Shown here piece after piece: positions 1-8,354 of a stretch of 64,000 nucleotides of DNA. Numbering within the stretch: the stretch's first letter is position 1; every line of letters starts with the position of its first letter. This DNA comes from Pseudomonadota bacterium (GTDB taxonomy: Bacteria > Myxococcota_A > Polyangia > Haliangiales > Haliangiaceae), in assembly GCA_022360315.1 (NCBI GenBank), contig JAKSDA010000293.1, positions 48,961-112,960 on the forward strand, given 5' to 3'. The position numbers and the translations under genes are program-made. The notes beneath the pieces were generated by a model. The model searched no databases, was not told where the DNA came from, and worked only from the letters and a program-made list of their open reading frames with translations.

Positions 1-186
1 GGTCGCGCCGACTGTCTCGACATAGGGAGCCGCGCTTCTCGGCATCCGCCCGGTGGCCAGGCCGACTCGAACCCCGCCCTGCATGATCTCACCGAGAGCG
101 CTCGTATTGGCCTGGCGAATCAACCGTTCGGGGCTCAGCAAGGTACCGTCGAGGTCGGCTAACACCAGGCGATAGGACGCGTTCAC
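1..186 (-). CDS. HAD-superfamily (Cof-type) hydrolase, N-terminal part, cut by window edge
   Basis: The first 62 residues of a HAD phosphatase are visible; the rest lies outside the window. HAD motif I is clear as D-L-D-G-T-L-L at residues 11-17, with the nucleophilic Asp first and the acid/base Asp third. It is followed by a V-G-L-A-T-G-R segment at residues 41-47, typical of Cof/YidA-type sugar-phosphate or nucleotide phosphatases. The start is a GTG whose last two bases are shared with the TGA stop of the upstream symporter (GTGA overlap at 183-186). The two genes are therefore probably one transcript and translationally coupled. The substrate cannot be told from this part. Confidence 0.8.
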   Translation of the reverse strand, partial: MNASYRLVLADLDGTLLSPERLIRQANTSALGEIMQGGVRVGLATGRMPRSAAPYVETVGAT

Positions 187-2090
187 AGCAATTTCTCCAC
201 GCTGACTCCGCGTTTGGGCAACAGGCTGTTATCGTCCAGATACGACCGGGGCAAGACGACAACACCTTTTTTGCCCTTGTCGTCGAGTACCCGGGCGTGA
301 GCGGCGCGCAGACCGCCGAGCCACCACCGAGTGTCGGCGATAAAGATCATATCGCCCGGATTCGCCTTCATGGCAGCCAGATCGTCCGGGTGCAGGCTGA
401 TCGCGATCACGTCGCCTTCAACCGTCTCGACATACTCGGCCCGGTCTTCGCCGCCAATCTCGATGGTAGCCTGAATTTTGGCCCCACGGGCACGGTTGGG
501 CTCGCCGCCCTTGAATTGCCGTTCCGAGTCGCGAACAGTCTTGATGGTCAGTCCGACCAGCTCTTCATCGGTACGAGATGGTCTGGTCAAAAAGGTGGCG
601 ACGAGTCCGATGATGCCACTTGCCAGGACCCCCCACAGGGCGCGCATATACTTAAAATCTCCAGATGGATCGACGCCGTGGGCAAGCGGTTTGACCACAT
701 CCGGGTACACGATGACCAGTAGCATGGCTAGGGCGCCGCCGAACAGGGTGGCAAATGCCGCCCTGGCGGTGAAACGCGGCCACAGAAAGCCCAGCACGAT
801 GCATACCGCCATGGGCGGCGTCACGGTGGCGACAAACTTGCCGTGGGCGACATAAATCGAATTCTCGCGCATGAATATGGGCACCAGAGAGAGGCCGATG
901 AGCGCCGCCACGATGGAGGTGACCTGAGCGCAGCGCAGGTAGTATTTATCCGAGCGGTCGCGGGCTATATACGGCCGCCAGATGTCGTTGATCACCACCG
1001 CGGCAGTCGCGTTGATGAGCGTATCGGCGGTGGACATGAGAGCGGCGAGCAGCGCGGCCATGATCAGGCCAAAAACTCCCGGGCTGGCCAGAATATTGGT
1101 GACAATGACAAAAATATCGTTGGGATCAGGCGGATTGGGCGCGCCATCGGGCCAGGCGCCGCCGTGGAACATCGATGCGCCGAGCCAGCCGGCATTGCCC
1201 ACGGCCAGAACCGCAATGGGAAAGAGGCACATGAACGCGATGGTGAGGGCCTTGCGGCCCTCGTTCACACTGCGCAGGGCGAGAAAACGCATCAAGATGC
1301 CCTGATTGAAGAAATAGGCGGCAAAACTCGAGGCAATGGCATCTTGCCAGAATATCCCGATGAATGAAAAATTCGACGGCTGGTTAAAATCGGCCAGGCC
1401 GTAGCGGTGCCCCTCGGGCAAGCCACGCCAGAACGCGGGCAGCCCGTCGATGATGCTGCCGTCACCGAGATAGTTGAGACCGAGCAAAAAGATGGTGAGC
1501 CCCGCGATGAGAAGCAGGACTCCCTGCAAAAGGTCGGTCATGATGACCGCAGTCTGGCCCCCCGAAGTCACGTAGATCGCAGTCGCAATGGCCACGATAG
1601 CGGCCAGTTCCATCACTCCGAGCCCGAGCAACGGACCGAGCAACGGCTTGAGAGCCACGCCCAGCGTATAAAAGTTGATCCCGATGTAGCCGACCAGATA
1701 CACGGTCAAGAACAATATGGCCATGATTCGCGTCGGCGTGTCGAAGCGGCGCTCGAAGTACTCGGGTACCGATCTCATGCGCGTGAAGTAGATGATAGGC
1801 AGCCAGGCAAACATCCATAGCGGCATAAAAAACCAGTCGTTGAGGTAGCTCATCGACGACGACAAGCCGTAGCGAAAACCAGCTGCCGAGTATTTGACAA
1901 AGCTATAGGAGCCGACCACCGTGGCGATCATGCTGAAGGCGATGATCCACCAGGCGAATTTGCGACCGCTAAAGAAATAGTCGGTGGTGCTTTTTATGTA
2001 TTTGCCAAAGTAACTGCCAAAGCCGAAGACAAATACGAAATAGACCAGGATGAGAACCTGATCGATCGTGGCGATCTCGAGACCTTCCAT
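183..2090 (-). CDS. Sodium:solute symporter (SSS/SLC5 family)
   Basis: A 635-residue polytopic inner-membrane protein of the sodium:solute symporter family, which drives solute uptake with the sodium gradient. Many hydrophobic segments are visible from residue 10 to about 510. Early segments carry S-G-R-K-F-A-W-W and later ones S-T-A-D-T-L-I-N-A-T-A, which match the SSS core. About 125 residues of hydrophilic C-terminal tail follow the last membrane segment, longer than in classical members such as PutP (about 500 aa) and of unknown role. A small two-helix membrane protein lies 18 bp upstream and a HAD phosphatase overlaps the stop codon, so a three-gene operon is likely. The transported solute is not predictable. 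Confidence 0.9.
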   Translation of the reverse strand: MEGLEIATIDQVLILVYFVFVFGFGSYFGKYIKSTTDYFFSGRKFAWWIIAFSMIATVVGSYSFVKYSAAGFRYGLSSSMSYLNDWFFMPLWMFAWLPIIYFTRMRSVPEYFERRFDTPTRIMAILFLTVYLVGYIGINFYTLGVALKPLLGPLLGLGVMELAAIVAIATAIYVTSGGQTAVIMTDLLQGVLLLIAGLTIFLLGLNYLGDGSIIDGLPAFWRGLPEGHRYGLADFNQPSNFSFIGIFWQDAIASSFAAYFFNQGILMRFLALRSVNEGRKALTIAFMCLFPIAVLAVGNAGWLGASMFHGGAWPDGAPNPPDPNDIFVIVTNILASPGVFGLIMAALLAALMSTADTLINATAAVVINDIWRPYIARDRSDKYYLRCAQVTSIVAALIGLSLVPIFMRENSIYVAHGKFVATVTPPMAVCIVLGFLWPRFTARAAFATLFGGALAMLLVIVYPDVVKPLAHGVDPSGDFKYMRALWGVLASGIIGLVATFLTRPSRTDEELVGLTIKTVRDSERQFKGGEPNRARGAKIQATIEIGGEDRAEYVETVEGDVIAISLHPDDLAAMKANPGDMIFIADTRWWLGGLRAAHARVLDDKGKKGVVVLPRSYLDDNSLLPKRGVSVEKLL

Positions 2091-2108
2091 GATCCGGACT
2101 CCTCCCTG

Positions 2109-2309
2109 CTACTCGACAAAGGGCAGGACAAATTGAAATAAGCCGTGCCCGGTGGCAAACAGAATCAGGCAAATCGTGGTCGCGACAAAAATGGCTCGCT
2201 CGGACGGCTCTTTGAGGTCCAGCACGCCGCTGCGTATGCACACCACGCTGCCCAGCACGTAGATCAGTCCCCCGCCTCCGTACAGGTAGAACCAGGAAAG
2301 CTCGCGCAT
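2109..2309 (-). CDS. Small two-helix membrane protein upstream of the symporter
   Basis: A 66-residue protein with two hydrophobic stretches, roughly residues 5-27 and 40-62, separated by a short charged loop (D-L-K-E-P-S-E-R). It sits 18 bp upstream of the symporter gene in the same direction, so it is probably co-transcribed with it. A small accessory subunit for the transporter is a reasonable inference from position alone. I do not recognise a named family. Confidence 0.6.
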   Translation of the reverse strand: MRELSWFYLYGGGGLIYVLGSVVCIRSGVLDLKEPSERAIFVATTICLILFATGHGLFQFVLPFVE

Positions 2310-2696
2310 GTAACATCTCTTACCGTGCTCGAGCCGACGGGTCCATGCCTGGTGTCAACGATGACTGTCCCAGTGGTGAAATGTATTGCTCGCCGAGCCC
2401 GGCCAATTCCAGCGTGATGGTTTTTGTCCTGCAAAATCAGTTAATTGCACAAATTGAAGCAAAAACGGGCGATCCCGGCGAATCGCCGGCCGACCACGGC
2501 TCACCGCGTTGGCAGCGCAATTGCTGCGAGATGGCCAAGAGCAATCCGGTATGAGCCGCTCGAGCCGAGAATCCAACTCGAAGGCCAACTCGACAAGGTA
2601 CGGTTGCCTGGCTCTTTGCTTCCTCCCCGACGGACGATACGATTCAGCTGGGCCAGCACGGTCCTGTTTTCGCACGAGACAATCGCAGTCGAGTTG
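2310..2696. other. Divergent intergenic region between symporter operon and alanine racemase
   Basis: 387 bases between the minus-strand small membrane gene and the plus-strand racemase. An AT-richer stretch lies at about 2415-2465 and is the most likely place for promoters in either direction. The racemase reading frame stays open upstream to 2445, but that extension reads as low-complexity Arg/Pro-rich sequence with no family similarity, so I treat it as non-coding. No RNA gene or repeat was seen. Confidence 0.4.
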
Positions 2697-3842
2697 ATGA
2701 GCACACCGCCGTATTCAGAGGGAGAGCCAGTCAAAGAGGATGGCTACCGTGGGCTGCTGACCATCGACCTCGACGCGCTGGCCGAGAATTATCGCCATCT
2801 GAAGCGGATCGCATCGCCCGCCACATGCAGCGCGGTGGTCAAGGCCAACGCGTACGGGTTGGGTGTCGAGCAAGTCGCCGCTCGTCTGCAAAAAGAAGGT
2901 TGCGATACATTCTTTGTCGCCACCCTGGCCGAGGCCGTGCGGCTGAGAAATACCGCAAAGGACGCTGCAATTGGGGTGTTCGAGGGCGTCGGGCTGGACA
3001 CCGAAGAGATCTTTGCCCGGGTCAATGCAATTCCGGTCCTCAACTCGCTGGACCAGATAAAGCGCTGGGCAGCATTTGCTCGCTCGCATCCGGACAGATT
3101 TCCCGGCGGCGCTCCGGCGATGGTTCATATTGATACGGGCATGACGCGGCTCGGGCTGAGCGCAGGGGACGTCGCCACCATTGCACAGCAGCCGGACATG
3201 CTGAACGGTGTCAGGCTGGACTACGTGATGACCCATCTGGCCTGCGCAGACGAGCCGTCACGTGGCCTCAATCGCGAGCAGCTCGAGCTTTTTGCGTCGC
3301 TCCGCAGCCACTTTCCCGCGGCCAGGACCAGCATCGGCAACTCCGCCGGCACCCTGCTGGGACCGGAGTTTCGCGGCGATCTGGTCCGGCCCGGCATCGC
3401 CCTCTACGGCGCCAATCCGTTTACCGGTCTTCCGAATCCAATGAAAGAGGTGGTTCGCCTGCAGGGTCGCATCATTCAGGTCCGGGATATCGACCGCCCG
3501 CTTCCGGTCGGCTACGGCGCTACTCATACCGCTCGACCGCCGTGTCGCCTGGCCACGGTGGCAGTGGGCTACGCAGACGGATATCCCCGTTCGCTCGGCA
3601 ATCGCGGCTTCGCATGCATCGGCGAGAAGCGGATTCCGATCGTGGGCAAGGTGTCCATGGATCTGATCATTTTCGATGTTTCCGACCTCCCTGCCCATCG
3701 AGTGCAGCCGGGCGGGCTGGTCGACCTCATCGGCGGCGGAGTACCCGTGGACGAGATCGCCGAGGTCGCGGGGACCATCGCATATGAACTGCTAGCCAAT
3801 CTGGGCGGCCGCTATCGCCGGATCTACCAAACCTCCGCATAA
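2697..3842 (+). CDS. alr: Alanine racemase
   Basis: PLP-dependent fold-type III racemase that interconverts L- and D-alanine in the cytoplasm. The ATG at 2697 gives 381 residues, the usual length for Alr; the open frame further upstream is unlike the family. The catalytic Lys motif A-V-V-K-A-N-A-Y-G-L-G lies near residue 41. The catalytic Tyr motif V-G-Y-A-D-G-Y-P-R and the G-K-V-S-M-D segment that shapes the active site are in the C-terminal barrel domain. It heads a same-strand series with an aminotransferase, DgcN and DgcA, all acting on D-amino acids. The 135-base AT-rich gap before the next gene may carry a separate promoter. Confidence 0.92.
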   Translation: MSTPPYSEGEPVKEDGYRGLLTIDLDALAENYRHLKRIASPATCSAVVKANAYGLGVEQVAARLQKEGCDTFFVATLAEAVRLRNTAKDAAIGVFEGVGLDTEEIFARVNAIPVLNSLDQIKRWAAFARSHPDRFPGGAPAMVHIDTGMTRLGLSAGDVATIAQQPDMLNGVRLDYVMTHLACADEPSRGLNREQLELFASLRSHFPAARTSIGNSAGTLLGPEFRGDLVRPGIALYGANPFTGLPNPMKEVVRLQGRIIQVRDIDRPLPVGYGATHTARPPCRLATVAVGYADGYPRSLGNRGFACIGEKRIPIVGKVSMDLIIFDVSDLPAHRVQPGGLVDLIGGGVPVDEIAEVAGTIAYELLANLGGRYRRIYQTSA

Positions 3843-3977
3843 CCAGTATGCATTGCAACCACGGTCGATAATATTATAAAATAATGACAACAGTAATAGT
3901 AGCAACAACGGCATCATCAACGTCATTGTTATCAGTATACAGCTGATTCACATGTGCAGATCGAGGTGAATACGGTC
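3843..3977 (+). promoter_or_regulatory. AT-rich intergenic segment ahead of the aminotransferase
   Basis: A markedly AT-rich block (about 3865-3945) with ATTATAAAATAATG-like tracts and CAAC/CATC-rich runs, unlike the GC-rich surroundings. It could hold a promoter for the aminotransferase-dgcN-dgcA genes. No exact sigma factor site can be assigned. Confidence 0.3.
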
Positions 3978-4913
3978 ATGGCCAACTTGCAAAGTATGAC
4001 CAATATAAACGGTGAGATTACCAAGACAGAAGACGCGCGGATTCCAGTACTGGACCGTGGGTTTCTGTACGGCGACTCGGTCTACGAAGTATTCCGTACC
4101 TACGATGGGGTACCGATGCTCTACGAAGAGCACTGGACGCGTCTGGAGAACTCGGCCGGGCTGATTCAAATGGATGTGAGCGGCTCCCGGGCCCTCATCG
4201 CGGAGCAGATCCGGCGCACGGTTCGGGCTACTGGCGCCGACCGGCTGAGGCAGGACGTCTACGTGCGCTATATTATCACACGGGGTGCAGGGGCGATAGA
4301 TCTGTATCCCGATCCAGAGTTGCTGACACGGTATGTGATTATTGTGAAAGAAGCGCCGACCTGGAATCGGGATTTCTACAGCCGCGGAATGCGCATCGCG
4401 ATTCCCGCGACGCGGCGCAATCCCCTCAACGCGTTGAATCCGAATATCAAGGGCGGCAACTACTTGAACAACGTCATGGGTGTCATTGAAGCCCGGCGCC
4501 GCCACGATGCCGATGACTGTGTCATGTTGAATGACGAGGGCCTGGTCACAGAGGCATCGAACAGCAACGTCTTTTTCGTCATCGACGGCGACCTGGTAAC
4601 CCCGGCGCAGACCGCGGGCAACCTGCGCGGCCTGACCAAGGCCGCGGTGCGCACCGCATGCCAGCAGAACGGGCTGGCCAGTGTTGAGCGCGACATTGCT
4701 GCTCACGAGTTGCCGCGAGCGACCGAGTGTTTTGTGACCAGCGCGACCCGCGAGGTGATGCCGGTGGTCAGCCTGCGGCTCGAAGACGGCAAGCTGGTCG
4801 AGTTTCCCCCCGGTGGTGGCGAGATCACCAGGCGTGTGGTCGCCAGTTACAAGGGTTACATTGCCAACCACGTGCGTGACAATGCGAGTGCATGCATGTT
4901 CGAACCAGGGTAA
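3978..4913 (+). CDS. Class IV PLP aminotransferase (D-amino-acid / branched-chain type)
   Basis: Fold-type IV PLP transaminase of about 311 residues. I chose the ATG at 3978 because GAGGTG lies 9 bases upstream; a GTG at 3954 is an alternative. Family marks are L-D-R-G-F-L-Y-G-D-S near the N-terminus, the PLP lysine in N-I-K-G-G-N-Y-L-N-N and the cofactor-binding E-A-S-N-S-N-V-F-F-V. Such enzymes are D-alanine, branched-chain or aminodeoxychorismate-lyase types, and the sequence alone does not fix which. Its place between alanine racemase and the D-glutamate genes favours a D-amino-acid transaminase (D-Ala plus 2-oxoglutarate giving pyruvate plus D-Glu). Confidence 0.82.
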   Translation: MANLQSMTNINGEITKTEDARIPVLDRGFLYGDSVYEVFRTYDGVPMLYEEHWTRLENSAGLIQMDVSGSRALIAEQIRRTVRATGADRLRQDVYVRYIITRGAGAIDLYPDPELLTRYVIIVKEAPTWNRDFYSRGMRIAIPATRRNPLNALNPNIKGGNYLNNVMGVIEARRRHDADDCVMLNDEGLVTEASNSNVFFVIDGDLVTPAQTAGNLRGLTKAAVRTACQQNGLASVERDIAAHELPRATECFVTSATREVMPVVSLRLEDGKLVEFPPGGGEITRRVVASYKGYIANHVRDNASACMFEPG

Positions 4914-4963
4914 ACGGTCCACAATCGATCTCGCCCAAAAAACCCAATCGAGGCCAATGATTC

Positions 4964-5962
4964 ATGGAAATCAGGCAACCGTATTTGTTATTTCTCGGCG
5001 ATGCTCCCGACGATCTGGCGGCCAAGACGGCCCGGGGAGTCTGGCAGTGGCGGCCCCAGGCCTGTGTGGGCCAGTTTCGTCTCGAGGGATGTGCAACGAG
5101 TTTGCAGCTACCCGATCTCACCCTGGCTGAAGCGCGCGAGCGCGGGGCCAAGACCCTGTTGATCGGGGTCGCCAATCGGGGTGGTGTCATTCCCGACAGC
5201 TGGCGTGTGCCGCTGGTACAAGCGCTCGAGCTGGGCATGGACATCGCCAGCGGATTGCACACCCGGCTCTCGGGTATCGAGGTCATCCGCAGCGCGGCCG
5301 AGCGGACCGGGTGCAGTCTACACGAAGTGAGACACCCCGAGGGACCGTTTCCGGTGGCCACTGGCGCGCCGCGCCCCGGCCGCCGTTTATTGACGGTGGG
5401 CACAGATTGCTCGGTCGGCAAGATGTACACGGCGCTCGCCCTGGAGCGCGAGTTGCGCGGCCGGGGGATTGCAGCCGACTTTCGCGCGACCGGCCAGACC
5501 GGTATTCTGATCGCCGGCAGTGGGGTGGCAATCGACGCGGTGGTCGCCGATTTCATATCCGGCGCGACCGAGGAGCTGTGTCCGGCCAATGATGCCGAGC
5601 ACTGGGATCTCGTCGAGGGCCAGGGCTCGCTGTTTCACGCGTCGTTTGCCGGGGTGAGCCTCGGCTTGCTGCACGGCGCCCAACCCGAAGCGCTGGTTCT
5701 TTGCCACGAGCCGACCCGGACTCACATGCGCGGGTTACCGCATCAGTCGCTGCCGGGGCTCAAGGAGTGCATGGACGCCAATCTGGCCGCAGCTTCGCTG
5801 GTCAGCCCCGAGGTCCGCTTCGTCGGAGTTGCCATCAACACCTCTGGACTGGACCCGAAATCTGCCGAAACAATCCTCGCCGAGACCGAAGCCGAACTGG
5901 CCTTGCCGTGCGTCGACCCCCTGCGCCAGGGTGTCGACCGCATTGTCGATGGAATGATATGA
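4964..5962 (+). CDS. dgcN: DUF1611 family protein, DgcN-type D-glutamate N-acetyltransferase
   Basis: A 332-residue DUF1611 protein. The C-terminal half has a P-loop-like segment V-G-T-D-C-S-V-G-K-M-Y-T near residue 145 and R-A-T-G-Q-T-G-I-L-I-A-G-S-G after it, both hallmarks of the family. Known family role: DgcN acetylates D-glutamate, and the partner DgcA racemises N-acetyl-D-glutamate to the L form. The link to that role is strong because the next gene is an enolase-superfamily epimerase that overlaps it by ATGA (5959-5962), so the two are translationally coupled. GAGG lies about 10 bases before the ATG. Confidence 0.82.
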   Translation: MEIRQPYLLFLGDAPDDLAAKTARGVWQWRPQACVGQFRLEGCATSLQLPDLTLAEARERGAKTLLIGVANRGGVIPDSWRVPLVQALELGMDIASGLHTRLSGIEVIRSAAERTGCSLHEVRHPEGPFPVATGAPRPGRRLLTVGTDCSVGKMYTALALERELRGRGIAADFRATGQTGILIAGSGVAIDAVVADFISGATEELCPANDAEHWDLVEGQGSLFHASFAGVSLGLLHGAQPEALVLCHEPTRTHMRGLPHQSLPGLKECMDANLAAASLVSPEVRFVGVAINTSGLDPKSAETILAETEAELALPCVDPLRQGVDRIVDGMI

Positions 5963-6942
5963 ATCGCGCACTACGGGTCGAAGTTGAATCGTGGCCCTTG
6001 CGGGAGGTGTTCACCATCTCGCGCGGGAGCAAAACCCAAGCCAGGGTCGTGCTGGTCGAGATCACCGGCGCCGGTGTAACCGGGCGAGGGGAATGCGTAC
6101 CGTACGCTCGCTATGGCGAGAGCATGGCCAGTGTGGTGGCGCAGATCGAGGGACTGCGCGCAGATATCGAGGCCGGATTGGGGCGAGTAGAGCTGCAATC
6201 CGCGTTGCCGGCAGGGGCAGCGCGCAATGCACTCGACTGTGCGTTGTGGGATCTGGAAGCCAGGCATTCGGGCCGGCGAGTGTGGCAGCTCGCCGCCGTA
6301 TCGCCACCGCAATCGGTGACCACGGCGTACACCTTGAGTATGAGTACTGCTGATGCGATGGCCGCGGCAGCGCGCAAGCATGCTCACCGGCCGCTGCTGA
6401 AGTTGAAGCTGGGCGGTAGCAGGGTGCCAGAAGCGGTCGCCGCGGTTCGGCGCGAGGCCCCGCAGGCGGTCTTGATCCTCGATGCCAACGAGGCCTGGAC
6501 CGTGGATCAGCTGGTCGAGTGGATGCCGCATCTCTCCCGGGCCGGGGTCGCGTTGATCGAGCAGCCATTGCCGGCCGGTCAGGACGATGCACTGGCCGAT
6601 GTGGATCGGATCGTTCCGATCGGTGCCGACGAATCGTGTCATATTTCGCGGGATGTGGCGGCCGTGAGCGGGCGCTACGACGTGGTGAACATCAAGCTCG
6701 ACAAGGCGGGCGGTTTGACCGAAGCGCTCGCCGTGCGCGCCGCTGCCCTGGCAGCCGGGCTCGACATCATGGTCGGCTGCATGGTGTCGACGTCGCTGGC
6801 CATGGCGCCGGCGATGTTGTTGGCGGCCGGTGCTCGTTTTGTCGATCTGGACGGCCCATTGCTTCTGGCCAGCGACCGCGAGCACGGCCTGACCCTGGTC
6901 GACGGCAAGCTCACTCCACCGGGCCCGGAGCTGTGGGGGTGA
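5959..6942 (+). CDS. dgcA: Enolase-superfamily dipeptide / N-acyl-glutamate epimerase (DgcA-type)
   Basis: A 327-residue member of the muconate-lactonising subgroup of the enolase superfamily. Catalytic elements are visible in order: the K-x-K motif in L-L-K-L-K-L-G, the metal ligands in L-D-A-N-E-A-W, E-Q-P-L-P and A-D-E-S, and the second catalytic lysine in V-N-I-K-L-D-K-A-G-G. Family members are L-Ala-D/L-Glu epimerases or N-acetyl-D-glutamate racemases. The ATGA overlap with dgcN favours the latter. The longer frame running from 5701 is only open sequence inside dgcN and is rejected as the start. Confidence 0.85.
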   Translation: MNRALRVEVESWPLREVFTISRGSKTQARVVLVEITGAGVTGRGECVPYARYGESMASVVAQIEGLRADIEAGLGRVELQSALPAGAARNALDCALWDLEARHSGRRVWQLAAVSPPQSVTTAYTLSMSTADAMAAAARKHAHRPLLKLKLGGSRVPEAVAAVRREAPQAVLILDANEAWTVDQLVEWMPHLSRAGVALIEQPLPAGQDDALADVDRIVPIGADESCHISRDVAAVSGRYDVVNIKLDKAGGLTEALAVRAAALAAGLDIMVGCMVSTSLAMAPAMLLAAGARFVDLDGPLLLASDREHGLTLVDGKLTPPGPELWG

Positions 6943-7034
6943 GGGCCCGTCTGGCCCGGCCGAGCACAGGATCGTGCAGCCGTGCAGCCCTTTTCTTGCC
7001 CATCTCGGGGATCTAGTACGAAACTAGGTCAACC

Positions 7035-8288
7035 ATGGGCAAGGACGACCTGGATCCCGCTGCACTAACCGGGGAATCCGATTTTGCAGTACGAGTGCGC
7101 GAGCTTCGCGCGGCGCATCGGGCGCATCCGATACCGCGTTATCGCAGTATCGTATTGCATTGGATGGGGCGCTGGCTGCGCCGGACCAACCGGGCACGGA
7201 AAGCGCCGCTCCCCGAGGTCCAGCCCGGTCAGGTCGCGATCAGCTTCGCCGGCCACGCCACGGTACTGATCCGGTATTCTGACAGCGCCGTGCTCTGTGA
7301 CCCGATGCTCGGCAACTGGGCCAGGGGGGTGAAGCGCGCCGTGGCGCCCGGGCTCTCGCCCGACGATCTCATGAATGTCCAGTTGATACTGATCAGCCAC
7401 GACCACGCCGACCATCTTCACCGCCCCACGTTGAAACAGCTGCCCCGCTCGGCCACAGTGGTCGTGCCGCCTCAGACTGCCCAGCACGTCTCGGATCTCG
7501 GCTTTGCCCGGGTGATCGAATTGCGTCCCGGGCAGGGTTTTCAAGATCACGGCGTCGGCCTCGATACCGCCGAGGTCCATCACGGTGACAAGACTGCCCA
7601 GTCCCTGTCATATGTCGTTCGCGGCAGCGGTCCCAGTGTGTATTTTTGCGGCGACAGTGGCTATTTTCGCGGGTTCGCTGAGATCGGCGCGCGCTATCAT
7701 CCAGATATTGCGCTGCTGCCCATTGGAGGGTATGCGCCGCTTTCGTTTCGCGACCGACACATGAGTCCGCTCGACGCGTTGTACGCCCTCGAGGACCTCG
7801 GCGCTCGGGTCATGATTCCGATCCATCACGGTGCCTTTGCCCTGTCGTACGAGCATTTGAACGAGCCGAGTCGCTGGCTGGCCGAGCTGGTCAGCGAGCG
7901 AGGACTGGACCATTTCGTGGTCGAGCTGGCTCCGGGCGAGTCGCGCGTATTCGTGCCCCCCCGCACTGCGCACCTGAAGCGGTCGAATCCGGCCTCGCTC
8001 GAGCCGTCCGAGCCGGGCAGCGTGGGATCCAGTTTTCTCGACCACCCCGCCGCGCCCGAACCACAGCAACCTCTGCCCGAGGTCCCGGCCTATGCACACC
8101 TGCAGGCCATGCCACAAAGGCGGCGCAGTGGCGGCTCGATGTCCGCCTTCATCCGCGCAGCCGAGCGGGACACTGGATCGAAAAGAGAGCGTGTCATCGA
8201 CGCGGAAAGCGAGTCGGTACCCGACACCGGTATCGTCATCGACGCCGATAGAGACGGCCTGAGCAAGCCCGTGGTCGTACCGGGTTAG
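7035..8288 (+). CDS. MBL-fold metallo-hydrolase, NAPE-PLD/UlaG-like
   Basis: A 417-residue protein. The first 320 residues form a metallo-beta-lactamase fold: F-A-G-H-A-T-V-L-I-R, then the zinc motif S-H-D-H-A-D-H-L-H near residue 122, then C-G-D-S-G-Y-F, and a late P-I-H-H-G-A-F. This arrangement is that of the outer-membrane-lipid phosphodiesterase (NAPE-PLD-like) and UlaG branch, so a phosphodiester or lactone substrate is likely but not determined. The last 95 residues are hydrophilic, Pro/Ser/Glu-rich and probably disordered, which is extra to the family. It stands alone, facing the flippase gene tail to tail. Confidence 0.82.
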   Translation: MGKDDLDPAALTGESDFAVRVRELRAAHRAHPIPRYRSIVLHWMGRWLRRTNRARKAPLPEVQPGQVAISFAGHATVLIRYSDSAVLCDPMLGNWARGVKRAVAPGLSPDDLMNVQLILISHDHADHLHRPTLKQLPRSATVVVPPQTAQHVSDLGFARVIELRPGQGFQDHGVGLDTAEVHHGDKTAQSLSYVVRGSGPSVYFCGDSGYFRGFAEIGARYHPDIALLPIGGYAPLSFRDRHMSPLDALYALEDLGARVMIPIHHGAFALSYEHLNEPSRWLAELVSERGLDHFVVELAPGESRVFVPPRTAHLKRSNPASLEPSEPGSVGSSFLDHPAAPEPQQPLPEVPAYAHLQAMPQRRRSGGSMSAFIRAAERDTGSKRERVIDAESESVPDTGIVIDADRDGLSKPVVVPG

Positions 8289-8354
8289 ACCCGGATCATT
8301 CACCGCGACACCTGCGCTGGTAGGTGCCGGCAACCTCCGAGCCGGTCGGCTCGC

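Noticed and set aside
2445..2696. An 84-residue N-terminal extension of alanine racemase
   Set aside because: Basic, low-complexity translation without homology; the ATG at 2697 gives the normal family length.
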